A DNA stretch of 64,000 nt, taken from contig CBDFGN010000006.1 of assembly GCA_965247065.1 (NCBI GenBank), positions 3,720,001 through 3,784,000 on the forward strand, given 5' to 3'. The notes under the pieces were generated by a model, which was given only the letters and a program-made list of their open reading frames with translations, ran no database searches and was not told where the DNA came from. The DNA is from CBDFGN01 sp965247065 (GTDB lineage: Bacteria > Bacteroidota > Bacteroidia > Cytophagales > Cyclobacteriaceae). Position numbers and translations under genes: made by a program. This document shows positions 36,807 through 44,884 of the stretch, in pieces (the stretch's first letter is position 1; each line of letters starts with the position of its first letter).

Positions 36807-38174
36807 ATGGAAAAAGAAGATTCTAAACCGGAGTTAAATCCGTACGTACTAACGGATTCAGAGGGCATAGAACCACCTTCCACTTGGTTTGATAGACTAA
36901 AATACCTTGGGCCGGGTTTTATTTTGTCTGCTGCAATCGTAGGTTCGGGTGAACTGATCGCAACCACCACGCTGGGTGCAAAAGCAGGCTTTGTCACACT
37001 TTGGCTGATTCTCCTCAGTTGTTTAGTCAAAGTTACTGCTCAGATGCAATTTGGGATGCATGCAATTGACACCGGTGAATCTTCAATTGCGTCATTTAGG
37101 AAACTCCCTGGTCCAAAATTTGGCAACGCCAGCTGGGTAATCTGGTCGTGGATTTTTCTGATGATCTTCAAATGCCTCCAGCTCGGTGGGATTGTTGAAG
37201 GAGTTGCACTCGTATTAAATATTGCCTGGCCGGGAATTGCCGTTGCGGTTTGGGTCTGGATTACCGCTACTGCGGTCGCCCTACTCGTTTTTCGGGGGCA
37301 TTATATATTCATAGAACGCGTATCCATGATTATGATCAGCGCCTTTGTTTTTTTTACCTTTCTCTCATTGTGGAACGTGCAGTTTACGCCTTATGCGTTT
37401 TCATGGACGAATGTCCTTGATGGCCTCGAGCTAAAGCTTCCCATAGAGGCCATTGGTATTGCGATTGCAGCCTTTGGAATTACTGGAGTCGGCGCAAATG
37501 AAATCGTGCAGTATAGTTACTGGTGCCTTGAGAAAGGTTACGCTCGTAATGTCGGGCGGCACACTGACGATCGGTGGGCCAGACGCGCGAAAGGCTGGAT
37601 TAAAGTGATGTACCTGGACGCCATCCTGGCCATGGTTATCTACACAATAGCGACCGTGGCGTTTTATCTTTTAGGGGCAGCAGTTCTTCATGGTCGTGGT
37701 GCGATCCCGGAGGGGTACGATATGGTGAAGACTCTTTCGACCATGTATACAGAAACGTTAGGGTCTAGTGCGAAGGAGATCTTCCTGCTCGGAGCGGGAA
37801 TGGTCCTTTTCTCCACGCTCTTTGCCGCGCTGGCGGCATGGACAAGGACTTTTTCAGACGCCTTTGGGCAAATTGGGTTGATTGACTTCTACGATTCGAA
37901 GGCACGACGGCGAACAATAGCAATGCTGGCATGGCTGTTTGCCGTAATTTGGTCCTTGCTGTTCATATTGATTAAGTTGCCTGTAATTATGATATTAATT
38001 GGTGGAATTGCCGATGCAGTTATGATGGTTCTTGTTGTGTTTGTCGCAATCCATTACCGCTACCAAAGACTGTCTGTGGCTTTACGCCCTGGCAAAATCT
38101 ACGATGGAGCGCTTTGGATAAGTTGTATTGCAATCATCCTTGTTGGGGTCTACGGTATTACGAAGCTTTTCTGA
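36807..38174 (+). CDS. Nramp-superfamily transporter lacking metal-site motifs
   Basis: The 455-residue protein has about eleven transmembrane segments and the general look of Nramp divalent-metal transporters (LGPGFILSAAIVGSGE at TM1, and a TM6-like AFGITGVGANEIVQYS). The metal ligands of TM1 (D-P-G-N) and TM6 (M-P-H) are absent: the sequence has G-S-G-E and G-A-N-E instead. It may therefore move an organic substrate or a different ion. It sits with catabolic dehydrogenases, so an uptake role for the pathway substrate is a guess. The start is the ATG at 36807. Confidence 0.8.
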   Translation: MEKEDSKPELNPYVLTDSEGIEPPSTWFDRLKYLGPGFILSAAIVGSGELIATTTLGAKAGFVTLWLILLSCLVKVTAQMQFGMHAIDTGESSIASFRKLPGPKFGNASWVIWSWIFLMIFKCLQLGGIVEGVALVLNIAWPGIAVAVWVWITATAVALLVFRGHYIFIERVSMIMISAFVFFTFLSLWNVQFTPYAFSWTNVLDGLELKLPIEAIGIAIAAFGITGVGANEIVQYSYWCLEKGYARNVGRHTDDRWARRAKGWIKVMYLDAILAMVIYTIATVAFYLLGAAVLHGRGAIPEGYDMVKTLSTMYTETLGSSAKEIFLLGAGMVLFSTLFAALAAWTRTFSDAFGQIGLIDFYDSKARRRTIAMLAWLFAVIWSLLFILIKLPVIMILIGGIADAVMMVLVVFVAIHYRYQRLSVALRPGKIYDGALWISCIAIILVGVYGITKLF

Positions 38175-38387
38175 TGTCCACCATGAGTTTAGGATGCCGG
38201 GTCAAGGCGAAGTATAGCAAGAAAAAGTGTTGATAACCGGCATTAGCGGACTCACCTGAAAGCGTTCGTTCAACTCTTGGGAAATCAAGATTGTCTCAGC
38301 GCTCTGAACCGACATGACGTGAGGGAATCCAATCTGCAGGCCGATATTTGCGATCTGGCATTTACCTGCCTTTGGCCTTTTTCGGAC

Positions 38388-39827
38388 CTAGTTATCGTAC
38401 TGAATGTACACCATGTGGGTCTGCATATACTCGTAAAAGCCGTGCTTACCGTCAGCTCCTCCGATTCCCGACTTTCGAACACCTGCATGGAAGCAATTCA
38501 GAGACTCCATATTTTCCCGGTTAATATAAGTCTCTCCAAACCTGATCTCCTTGCAGGCCCGCATCGCGACGTTAATATCCTTTGTATAGATTGAGGAGGT
38601 CAGGCCATAATCAGACTTATTGGCAAAGGCAATTGCCTCGTCCAGGCTGTCCACCGTCACAACCGGGGCAACGGGACCGAAAGTCTCCCGTTGGATTATA
38701 TCCATTTCTTGCTTTACATCAGCCAGGACCGTAGGTTCGTAGAAATTTCCCGGTTTCCGGTCAGCTGGCCTTCCTCCGGTTACCACCGTCGCCCCTGCAG
38801 AAACCGCGGAGGAAACGAGGGAGTCTATTTTACTAAGACCCTCTTCATTGATCTGGGGACCGTTGTCAAGATCTTCCTCTTCAAGTGGATTTCCGTACTT
38901 GCTTGATGCCATCGCTGTCGCCAACTTATCGATGAACTCATCTGAAACCTGTTTTTCCACGTAAACACGCTCGGCGCAGTTGCAAACCTGGCCGCTGTTG
39001 ATAACCCGTGATTGCTTGATCATATTTGCGGCAAGGTCAAGGTCAGCATTGGCTGTAACAATTGCCGGAGCCTTACCACCAAGCTCAAGATTTACTTTGG
39101 TAATGTTGTCAGCGGCCGCATGCATGATCGCAGAACCCGTTTCAACGCTACCCGTAAAACTGACCATCCCCACCTTAGGGCTTTTGGCCAGGGCATTCCC
39201 CACCGTCTCCCCCTTGCCGTGGACGAAATTCACGACTCCGGGTGGCAATCCCACTTTGGCTGCGATTCGGATGAAATCGTCAGCGTTGATAGGTGTTTCT
39301 TCGCTGGGTTTAATCACGATCGTGTTGCCGGCCACCAGCGAAGGGGCCAATTTTCGCACGATCAGGAAAAAGGGGGAATTCCAGGGCAGGATCCCGACAA
39401 TTACACCGATAGGCATGCGGAACATAAAGATGTTTTCATTTGGCCGGTCACTTTCCAGGATTTCACCTTCGATACGCCGGGCCCATTCGGCATTATATGT
39501 TAGACCCTGGAGAGTAAATGCCACCTCTCCATCGGCCAGGCCAAGAATTTTGCCCTGCTCCTCTGTAATCTGTCGGGCTAGAGCTTTGGCGTTTTTTTGA
39601 ATCTCGTCGGCTATTTTGTGAAGGTAGGTTGCCCTTTCTGTCGCGGGAACTTTGGCCCAGGCCGGTTGGGCAGCTTCAGCTGCCTCAAGTGCCCGATTCA
39701 CTTCTTCCAGGCTTGTTTCGGGTGCCTGGGCTATGGTCTCACCGGTGGACGGATTCAATACTGGAATAAATTCCCCGCTATGATCCGTGAATTCTCCGTT
39801 GATGTAATTCTGCAAAGTCCTGTTCAT
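38388..39827 (-). CDS. NAD-dependent aldehyde dehydrogenase, AldA-like
   Basis: The 479-residue enzyme (start chosen at MNRTLQNYINGEF; an ATG at 39848 would add seven residues) has all ALDH blocks: IGVIVGILPWNSPFF, VSFTGSVETG, the catalytic Glu in KVNLELGGKAP and the catalytic Cys in NSGQVCNCAERVYV. GQVCNCAERVYV is the form known from E. coli lactaldehyde/glycolaldehyde dehydrogenase AldA. It would oxidise lactaldehyde, the aldehyde released by deoxy-sugar-acid aldolases such as the HpaI enzyme at 12711. An operator-like palindrome lies 28 bp upstream. Confidence 0.9.
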   Translation of the reverse strand: MNRTLQNYINGEFTDHSGEFIPVLNPSTGETIAQAPETSLEEVNRALEAAEAAQPAWAKVPATERATYLHKIADEIQKNAKALARQITEEQGKILGLADGEVAFTLQGLTYNAEWARRIEGEILESDRPNENIFMFRMPIGVIVGILPWNSPFFLIVRKLAPSLVAGNTIVIKPSEETPINADDFIRIAAKVGLPPGVVNFVHGKGETVGNALAKSPKVGMVSFTGSVETGSAIMHAAADNITKVNLELGGKAPAIVTANADLDLAANMIKQSRVINSGQVCNCAERVYVEKQVSDEFIDKLATAMASSKYGNPLEEEDLDNGPQINEEGLSKIDSLVSSAVSAGATVVTGGRPADRKPGNFYEPTVLADVKQEMDIIQRETFGPVAPVVTVDSLDEAIAFANKSDYGLTSSIYTKDINVAMRACKEIRFGETYINRENMESLNCFHAGVRKSGIGGADGKHGFYEYMQTHMVYIQYDN

Positions 39828-39854
39828 AACCTTGGGGTTTTGTAGCACAATGTA

Positions 39855-39869
39855 TTATGTATTATATAA
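39855..39869. promoter_or_regulatory. Operator-like palindrome TTATGT-ATT-ATATAA
   Basis: One mismatch from the palindrome at 8497 and placed right before the aldehyde dehydrogenase start. It would be well sited to repress that gene. Confidence 0.5.
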
Positions 39870-40074
39870 TTATCTTTTCCAAGATATGGATTTGACCCTA
39901 AAAAACCTACGATCGAAGACGCATTAGCACCGGCGGTGAACTCCTGATCTGTCGTTGAATACGCAGGATCTGGGTATTCTCCTTTCAGGATGATCAACCT
40001 GGGAAGTTGCTTTCCGGGGAGGTTCGGTATTTGGTTTGTTTGATCATTTGATTTTGGCTAGTAGATCCATATCG

Positions 40075-40935
40075 TCAGTATCCTTTTAGTTTATCAACTT
40101 CACCCAGCAAGGGTTGTCCATTAATCAGCCGGGTCAGGTTTTCGCAAATCCGATCGAGATAGCGTTCGTATTGTTCCTGAGAGGTAGTCCGATGGTAGGA
40201 ACAGTGAAAATTGTCAAACCTCCAGAAGGGCGAGTTTGTAGGCGGGGGAATGCCAAATTGTATGTAAGCCCCACCTATCCATCCTTCTCCCAGAGCGTTT
40301 TGCAGGGATGGGAAGTCATACAGTTCTTCCCGGCCCGAAACATCGATGAGATAGGCGGTTGATTTCATCGCCCATAACTCATCAGTTTTAATCATCCCAC
40401 TGGTATCATCAGTTACAGGAACACAAAGGGCTACAAAATCCGAAACCTTCAATAAATCCTTAAGTTGCCCGGTCTTGAAAACCTGATCAATTCCCGAGTA
40501 GTTTTTTTGGGGATTTCTGGCCAGGCCAACCACTTTCATGCCCATACATTGGGCAAGAGTCGCAAGTGATTTCCCCATACCCCCCAAGCCTATTATTCCC
40601 AAGGTTTTCCCTCGGAGTTCAGTTTGCTTATCCATCTGATAATCATCAAATCGGCGGGTTGGCCTTTTGCTAAGATCATAATAAAACCGGCGGGAGATCA
40701 TCAACATCATCGCCAATCCATGTTCGGCAGAAGTAATGTCAAAACAACCCTTCATGCAAGCCACCCGGACCGAACTATAAGTAATTCAGGGAAAAGGAGA
40801 CTTTCCACCCCACCGCTGAACGAGTGAATCAGCTGGCAACGAGAGGCTGAGGCCAGTAATTCCTTATCAAAGTGGTCGGCTAAAATCACATCCGCATTAA
40901 GGCAAACTATATATCCAAATGTCAGTTATACTTTT
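40075..40935 (-). pseudogene. D-2-hydroxyacid dehydrogenase, frameshifted and N-truncated
   Basis: The long frame 40764-40075 has the NAD fold (TLGIIGLGGMGKSLATLA) and the end of the family, but starts inside the protein (CMKGCFDITSAEHGLAMML). The missing N-terminal piece is in another frame at about 40790-40935: NADVILADHFDKELL, QLIHSFSGGVESLLFPELL. The shift lies near 40770. The usual active-site Arg and Glu region is DVSGREELYDF. No intact start is visible, so the gene looks dead. Confidence 0.75.
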
Positions 40936-41115
40936 ACAGGATTTTACCCATATGCTTACTCAGATCACAGCTTGGGGCCCGAGGACATTTTAAGTCTCGA
41001 TAAATACGATACCGTAAACCGAGTAATCTCAGGTTCCTTTGAGGGGGTCATTCAATCGGGAGGTCCAACAGATCCACTTAGAATCGAGGGAACTTTTACG
41101 AACGTCCCATTTTAG
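40905..41115 (+). pseudogene. C-terminal remnant of a Bacteroidota secreted hypothetical protein
   Basis: A frame ending in TAG at 41113-41115 reads DKYDTVNRVISGSFEGVI and LRIEGTFTNVPF-stop, typical of the C-termini of lipocalin-like Bacteroidota lipoproteins (YDT-x-N-x-x-x-SG-x-F ending x-G-x-F-x-x-x-P/Y). No start or upstream domain is left, so it is a fragment. It overlaps the opposite-strand hydroxyacid dehydrogenase remnant. Confidence 0.55.
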
Positions 41116-41263
41116 CTTTAGATATTCCCATTAACACGCCATTTCGTTTTGTCCAAGAATTGAAGCTGCCAACGGTCACCGCTTGTTCTAAATCCAAAGG
41201 ACTAGAAACCATTGAGATCAAAATTTATTTCTTTTGAAGCTGCTCTAGGATTGTGTCAAACTT

Positions 41264-41400
41264 CCAATAACATGCGCCCTAAACGCCACGCTTAGCTCTG
41301 CCTAAAGGAAGGTTCCCGGGTTTTCTTTAACTTTAGCTAATGTCTGTCATATCTCTGCCTGAAGGTACAGCGCAGCGTTTGGCCGCTGAACGTTATGTGC
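41264..41400 (+). repeat. attC-like hairpin A, left of the toxin-antitoxin cassette
   Basis: A 137-base inverted region: CAATAAC, GCG and TAAACGC on the left pair with GCGTTT, CGC and CGTTATGTG on the right, with about 80 loop bases. The right outer word GTTATGTGC is repeated, inverted, at the other side of the toxin-antitoxin module. It resembles a long attC/VCR-like recombination hairpin. Confidence 0.55.
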
Positions 41401-41415
41401 CAGCGTTTTTTGCCG

Positions 41416-41667
41416 CTATGGGAATATCTTGTAGATGTCTTTGCGGTGCACCAGTCTAGCGAATTGCACCAAGCCCTTTTCAATGAATACCCCTAAACGG
41501 TAATCTCCAATTCTTAATCTGTAGGCTAGTTTTTGCCCTTTGAGTTTCTTAAGATTATTGATGTCCATTGAGGAATTGGCTCGCTCAACTTCGCTGATTA
41601 GTTGGGCAACCGATTTCTTGATCCTGGCGTTTTTGATTTTGCCCAGATCGCGGTTAAACACTTGCAA
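41416..41667 (-). CDS. RelE/ParE-type toxin, possibly frameshifted near its start
   Basis: The 83-residue frame has family blocks NLKKLKGQKLAYRLRIGDYRLGVFIE and VHRKDIYKIFP, as in RelE-type mRNA interferases. The open frame starts only with a TTG at 41667. The bases just upstream (from the TTG at 41683) read L-E-V-E-F-L-A-S in the next frame, which would be the natural N-terminus. One extra base near 41665 may thus have broken the toxin. The antitoxin gene lies directly upstream (41881-41687). Confidence 0.65.
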   Translation of the reverse strand: MQVFNRDLGKIKNARIKKSVAQLISEVERANSSMDINNLKKLKGQKLAYRLRIGDYRLGVFIEKGLVQFARLVHRKDIYKIFP

Positions 41668-41686
41668 GGAATTCGACTTCCAAGCG

Positions 41687-41881
41687 TTATTGAAGTTTCT
41701 TGAGGATGGTTTTTGGGGACACCTTCTTGGTCCTGTCCACTCCGCGCATTAGGTATGTCAATCCAATATCTTCACGTTCCTCTTCGGTCAAGACTTTACT
41801 ACTTACTCCTAACCGCTTGAGTAGCCCAGAAATGAATTCCAATTCGGTTTCGCTCTTTGGAGTTATGACAATAGACTTCAT
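41687..41881 (-). CDS. Antitoxin of the RelE-type module
   Basis: The 64-residue protein (MKSIVITPKSETELEFISGL, ending VSPKTILKKLQ) lies immediately upstream of the toxin, in the usual order and spacing. It resembles the small antitoxins with a short N-terminal strand and a helical toxin-binding tail. It neutralises the partner and represses the pair in known systems. It is inside the same cassette as the toxin. Confidence 0.7.
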   Translation of the reverse strand: MKSIVITPKSETELEFISGLLKRLGVSSKVLTEEEREDIGLTYLMRGVDRTKKVSPKTILKKLQ

Positions 41882-41907
41882 AATTCAAAGGTAGCAAAAA
41901 ACGCCCA

Positions 41908-42043
41908 GCACATAACATGCCAGTTAAAGGAAAGCCCTAGTCCCACCCTTAGTAAACTTTACAGCAAATCGCTAATTTGGATTTTCTGGTTAAGCTCGTG
42001 CCCAAGTGAACAGGCCATCCTTTACCGGCCGACCGTTGTGCGC
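41908..42043 (+). repeat. attC-like hairpin B between the two cassettes
   Basis: A 136-base region, the same size as hairpin A. Left arm GCACATAAC, GCC and TAAAGG pairs with CCTTTA, GGC and GTTGTGCGC on the right, with wobble in the outermost pairs. It sits exactly between the toxin-antitoxin and MOSC genes, as an attC does between two cassettes. The core is not the textbook GTTRRRY. Confidence 0.6.
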
Positions 42044-42577
42044 AACTTTTCACCCAAAAAATTAATGAAGATCGATCTTACATGGCTAAAGTATTAGGAA
42101 TATATATTTGTAGAAAATCCGAAGAACCTATGATTTCAGCGGATTCAGTTGAAGTTGTTATGAACCAAGGCTTAGTGGGAGATAGATATTTTTACAAGGA
42201 AGGTCATTATTCAAATTCTAAGCCATTTGGTCCAGGAAGAGAAATTACTTTAATTGAGAACGAAGTAATTGAATCTGTTAACAATAATTATAAAATAGAC
42301 TTAAGTCCAATTGAAACACGAAGAAATATTTTAACAAATGGAGTAAACCTTAATGATGTAGTTAGAAAACATTTCATGATTGGAAGTGTTTTATTCAAAG
42401 GAATTAGACTGTGCCCTCCTTGTAAACATTTAAATAAAATTACAGGAAAGGAATTATTAGAACCTTTAAAAAACAGAGGAGGATTAAGAGCAGATGTTCT
42501 AAGTAACGGAATTATAAACAAAGGTGATATGATTACGATTACTAAGCCTTTGTGATGAGTGAAAAGCTGCGCACAAC
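42035..42577 (+). mobile_element. Candidate MOSC gene cassette
   Basis: The gene is framed by the 19-bp inverted repeat GTTGTGCGCAACTTTTCAC (42035-42053) and its complement with one change (42559-42577). The right copy starts only 3 bp after the stop codon, as in integron cassettes. No integrase is present in the window. Confidence 0.5.
42082..42555 (+). CDS. MOSC-domain protein
   Basis: The 157-residue protein is a stand-alone MOSC domain (molybdenum cofactor sulfurase C-terminal type): GLVGDRYFYKEG, PGREITLIENEVIE, RRNILTNGVNLND, LCPPCKHLNKI with the conserved Cys, and GGLRADVLSNG. MOSC proteins bind the molybdenum cofactor or pyridoxal-phosphate-like ligands and sulfur chemistry is suspected; the exact reaction is not known. 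The gene is much richer in A+T than its neighbours, which suggests transfer. It lies inside the cassette array with the toxin-antitoxin genes. Confidence 0.85.
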   Translation: MAKVLGIYICRKSEEPMISADSVEVVMNQGLVGDRYFYKEGHYSNSKPFGPGREITLIENEVIESVNNNYKIDLSPIETRRNILTNGVNLNDVVRKHFMIGSVLFKGIRLCPPCKHLNKITGKELLEPLKNRGGLRADVLSNGIINKGDMITITKPL

Positions 42578-42600
42578 AGCGTGTAGAACGCAATTTGGTT
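42559..42600 (+). repeat. Half attC-like site C right of MOSC
   Basis: The left arm GCGCACAAC (42569-42577) followed by AGCGTGTAGAACGCAA is seen, but no right arm before the enolase remnant begins, so the site looks truncated. Confidence 0.4.
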
Positions 42601-43037
42601 GGAAGGAAAACTTGCTCCAGCCCCGTCCGATTTAGGGTTTATACCCTCCGGTCCACGATGGAATGCCGAGGCGCTGGTGTAGGCCATTATGTCATCTTGT
42701 ATTTTACCTCCCACCATTTGGTGAATCGGGAGACCCCGGATTATTCCCAAGAGATCCCACAAAGCCATGTCAATGGCAGCCATCGCATTGACAGCCAAAC
42801 CTCCTTCGGCCCCTCTGCCTCTTTGAGCTTGCCAGTCCTGAAACATCCGGTTCCAGATCATGTTGGTGTCCTGAGGGTCTAAACCCAAAAGCAAATCCCG
42901 CAATCCCTATTTTGGGGTCTCAACTATCGAACGAATTATGATACTGGGAGCATGGGTGATTCCGATTCCAGTCAGATTACCTCCACCAGAGTCTGCTCCA
43001 GGTTAATTGGCAAGACATGAATGTCTTCGATTTTCAT
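42600..43037 (-). pseudogene. Enolase-superfamily (mandelate racemase/MLE-like) N-terminal remnant
   Basis: From the ATG at 43037 the frame opens MKIEDIHVLPINLEQTLVE, then shifts; GIGITHAPSIIIRSIVE follows in another frame, then a TAG at 42909-42907, then GLRDLLLGLDPQDTNM, AIDMALWDLLGIIRGLPIHQ. The C-terminal barrel with all catalytic residues is missing, cut off at the cassette boundary near 42600. Members such as sugar-acid dehydratases would fit the pathway, but this copy is dead. Confidence 0.8.
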
Positions 43038-43122
43038 GTTCAGATGCAGCTTACCTGGTTTACGGAAGTCCAGGTGTTTGAAGATCGAACTTCAATGGTT
43101 GAGGCAGTTCCCCAAAAGCGCA

Positions 43123-43494
43123 CTATCCTTTATAAGCAACACAGTCTACTTCGAACTTCAGTCGACTTCCCAACACGCCTACTATAGTTGATCGGGTTGG
43201 GTATGGCTCATTAAAGTATTCGGCGTATATCCTATTATATTCGGGAAGGTCACCCTCATCATTCACGTAAGAGCGTACATTGATGACATTTTGGAACCCG
43301 CAGCCAGCGGCTTCAAGAATGAATCTCGCATTTTCAAATGAACGACGCATCTCCCCTTCGAATGAGTCCGGGATAATTTCACCCCCGTCAGGATCCACAC
43401 TCGCCTGACCGGATACAAAGACAAAACCTCCCGCAATAATGGCGGGACTGAAAGGCAGACTGGATTTCGCACCTTGGTTTACAACTTCAAACAT
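43123..43494 (-). CDS. RidA family (YjgF/YER057c/UK114) protein
   Basis: The 123-residue protein is complete. The active-site Arg is in PYPTRSTIVGV and the Glu in LKFEVDCVAY. RidA deaminates reactive enamines and imines that PLP lyases release. The neighbours include a threonine synthase-like lyase, a D-threonine-aldolase-like enzyme and a class III aminotransferase, so a detoxifying role next to hydroxy-amino-acid catabolism is plausible. It is divergent from the KARI-like gene at 43869. Confidence 0.85.
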   Translation of the reverse strand: MFEVVNQGAKSSLPFSPAIIAGGFVFVSGQASVDPDGGEIIPDSFEGEMRRSFENARFILEAAGCGFQNVINVRSYVNDEGDLPEYNRIYAEYFNEPYPTRSTIVGVLGSRLKFEVDCVAYKG

Positions 43495-43868
43495 TTCAAT
43501 TCATTTTAATTATTTCAAAAACGGAATTACTTACTGGATAGGGTTTGACAATAATTTATAAAGTAAGGTCCAATAGGCTCCAGGGATGTTATCCTCTAAC
43601 GGGATGTGGGAGGTGGACGGGTGTCGCTTAAAGGAAAAAGCATCAATTTCCTGGTTTTTTTTGACCGGACTTCAGGTTTCGGATCGTACTGAATATAATT
43701 ATCCAGAAGGGTATAACAAAAGATTTTGTCATCCTCTTGGAAGGGAGGTCAAGATCATCACAGGATAGGTCAAGAAAAGAGTAGAAATCGGGGAAAATGA
43801 AGGATAATTTTAGTTTCCATTGACGACTAGAGTTCAAATAACCATTATTTTTACCTAAAAACTTTCCC

Positions 43869-44864
43869 ATGAAAATCTATTTTGAAAAGGATGCTTCTCT
43901 GGAATCTTTAGAAGATAAGACAGTAGCGATTTTGGGTTACGGAAATCAAGGTAGAGCCCAGGCGCGTAATCTTCGGGACAACGGCGTGAAAGTGATTGTT
44001 GGGAACCGGGAAGATTCATATAATCAAACGGCCAACGAAGACGGGTTTGAAACTTTTCCCATTCCTGAAGCGGCTAACCGGGGGGATTTCGTTTTCATCC
44101 TTACAACGGACGAATCTCAGCCGCTGATTTGGGAAGATCAAATTGCCCCAGGCTTGTCCAAAGATAATACCCTGGTTTGGGCCAGTGGTTATAATGTGGG
44201 TTATAATGTACTACCCCTCCCTTCGGATGTGGATGTGGTGATGGTCGCTCCCCGTATGACGGGGAGTTATGTTCGCAAGCTTTTCGAGGCGGGAAAAGGA
44301 GCGATGTCTCTGGTCGCCGTGCATCAGGATGCCTCTGGAAAAGGCTGGGACCGAATGATGGCAGTCGCCAAAGGGATTGGAAGTACCCGTGGTGGGGTTG
44401 TAGAATCGTCCTTCCGGGAGGAAGCTGAACTGGACCTTTTTGCTGAGCAGGTCGTTTGGTCTGGCATGTCCAGCTGGTTTGAGGAAAGCTTCAAAATAGG
44501 AGTTGAAAATGGGTTGTCGCCCGAATTGCTGGTGATGGAACTGTACCTTTCGGGGGAAACCGGTGAGATATGGGGAGAGATGGGCAGGAAAGGGTTTTAC
44601 GCCCAAATGACAGATCATTCAACTACCAGCCAATACGGAACACTTTCCCGTGCACAAAAAATACTTAATGATGAAGTCCGTAATCGGATGCGGGAGTTCT
44701 TTATGCGGGATATCAGAGGGGGAGGATTTGTAGCAGAATGGACTAAAGAGCAACAAACGGGTGCAAAAAAGCTCAAAGAACTCCGGGAGAAAGCAATGGA
44801 AAGCCCCATGGCCAAGGCTGAGGACAACATCCTCCCCATTTTGAATGAAATGCGTTCCATTTAA
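43869..44864 (+). CDS. Ketol-acid reductoisomerase-like protein with altered active site
   Basis: The 331-residue protein has the KARI NAD(P) fold (VAILGYGNQGRAQARNLRD) and knotted C-terminal domain (EAELDLFAEQVVW). It is not a standard IlvC: the KGPG-loop is replaced by MVAPRMTGSYVRKLF, so the catalytic Lys position is changed, and the second metal pair (F-E-x-x-x-E) is MELYLSGE. It could reduce or isomerise a different keto acid. It stands with an isomerase and catabolic enzymes, not with ilv genes. A tight 20-bp gap links it to the isomerase gene. Confidence 0.8.
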   Translation: MKIYFEKDASLESLEDKTVAILGYGNQGRAQARNLRDNGVKVIVGNREDSYNQTANEDGFETFPIPEAANRGDFVFILTTDESQPLIWEDQIAPGLSKDNTLVWASGYNVGYNVLPLPSDVDVVMVAPRMTGSYVRKLFEAGKGAMSLVAVHQDASGKGWDRMMAVAKGIGSTRGGVVESSFREEAELDLFAEQVVWSGMSSWFEESFKIGVENGLSPELLVMELYLSGETGEIWGEMGRKGFYAQMTDHSTTSQYGTLSRAQKILNDEVRNRMREFFMRDIRGGGFVAEWTKEQQTGAKKLKELREKAMESPMAKAEDNILPILNEMRSI

Positions 44865-44884
44865 TATATCATCTTAATTATCGC

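Noticed and set aside
39105..39125. GCGGCCGCATGCATG as a palindromic regulatory site
   Set aside because: It lies inside the aldehyde dehydrogenase coding region and is explained by the codons.
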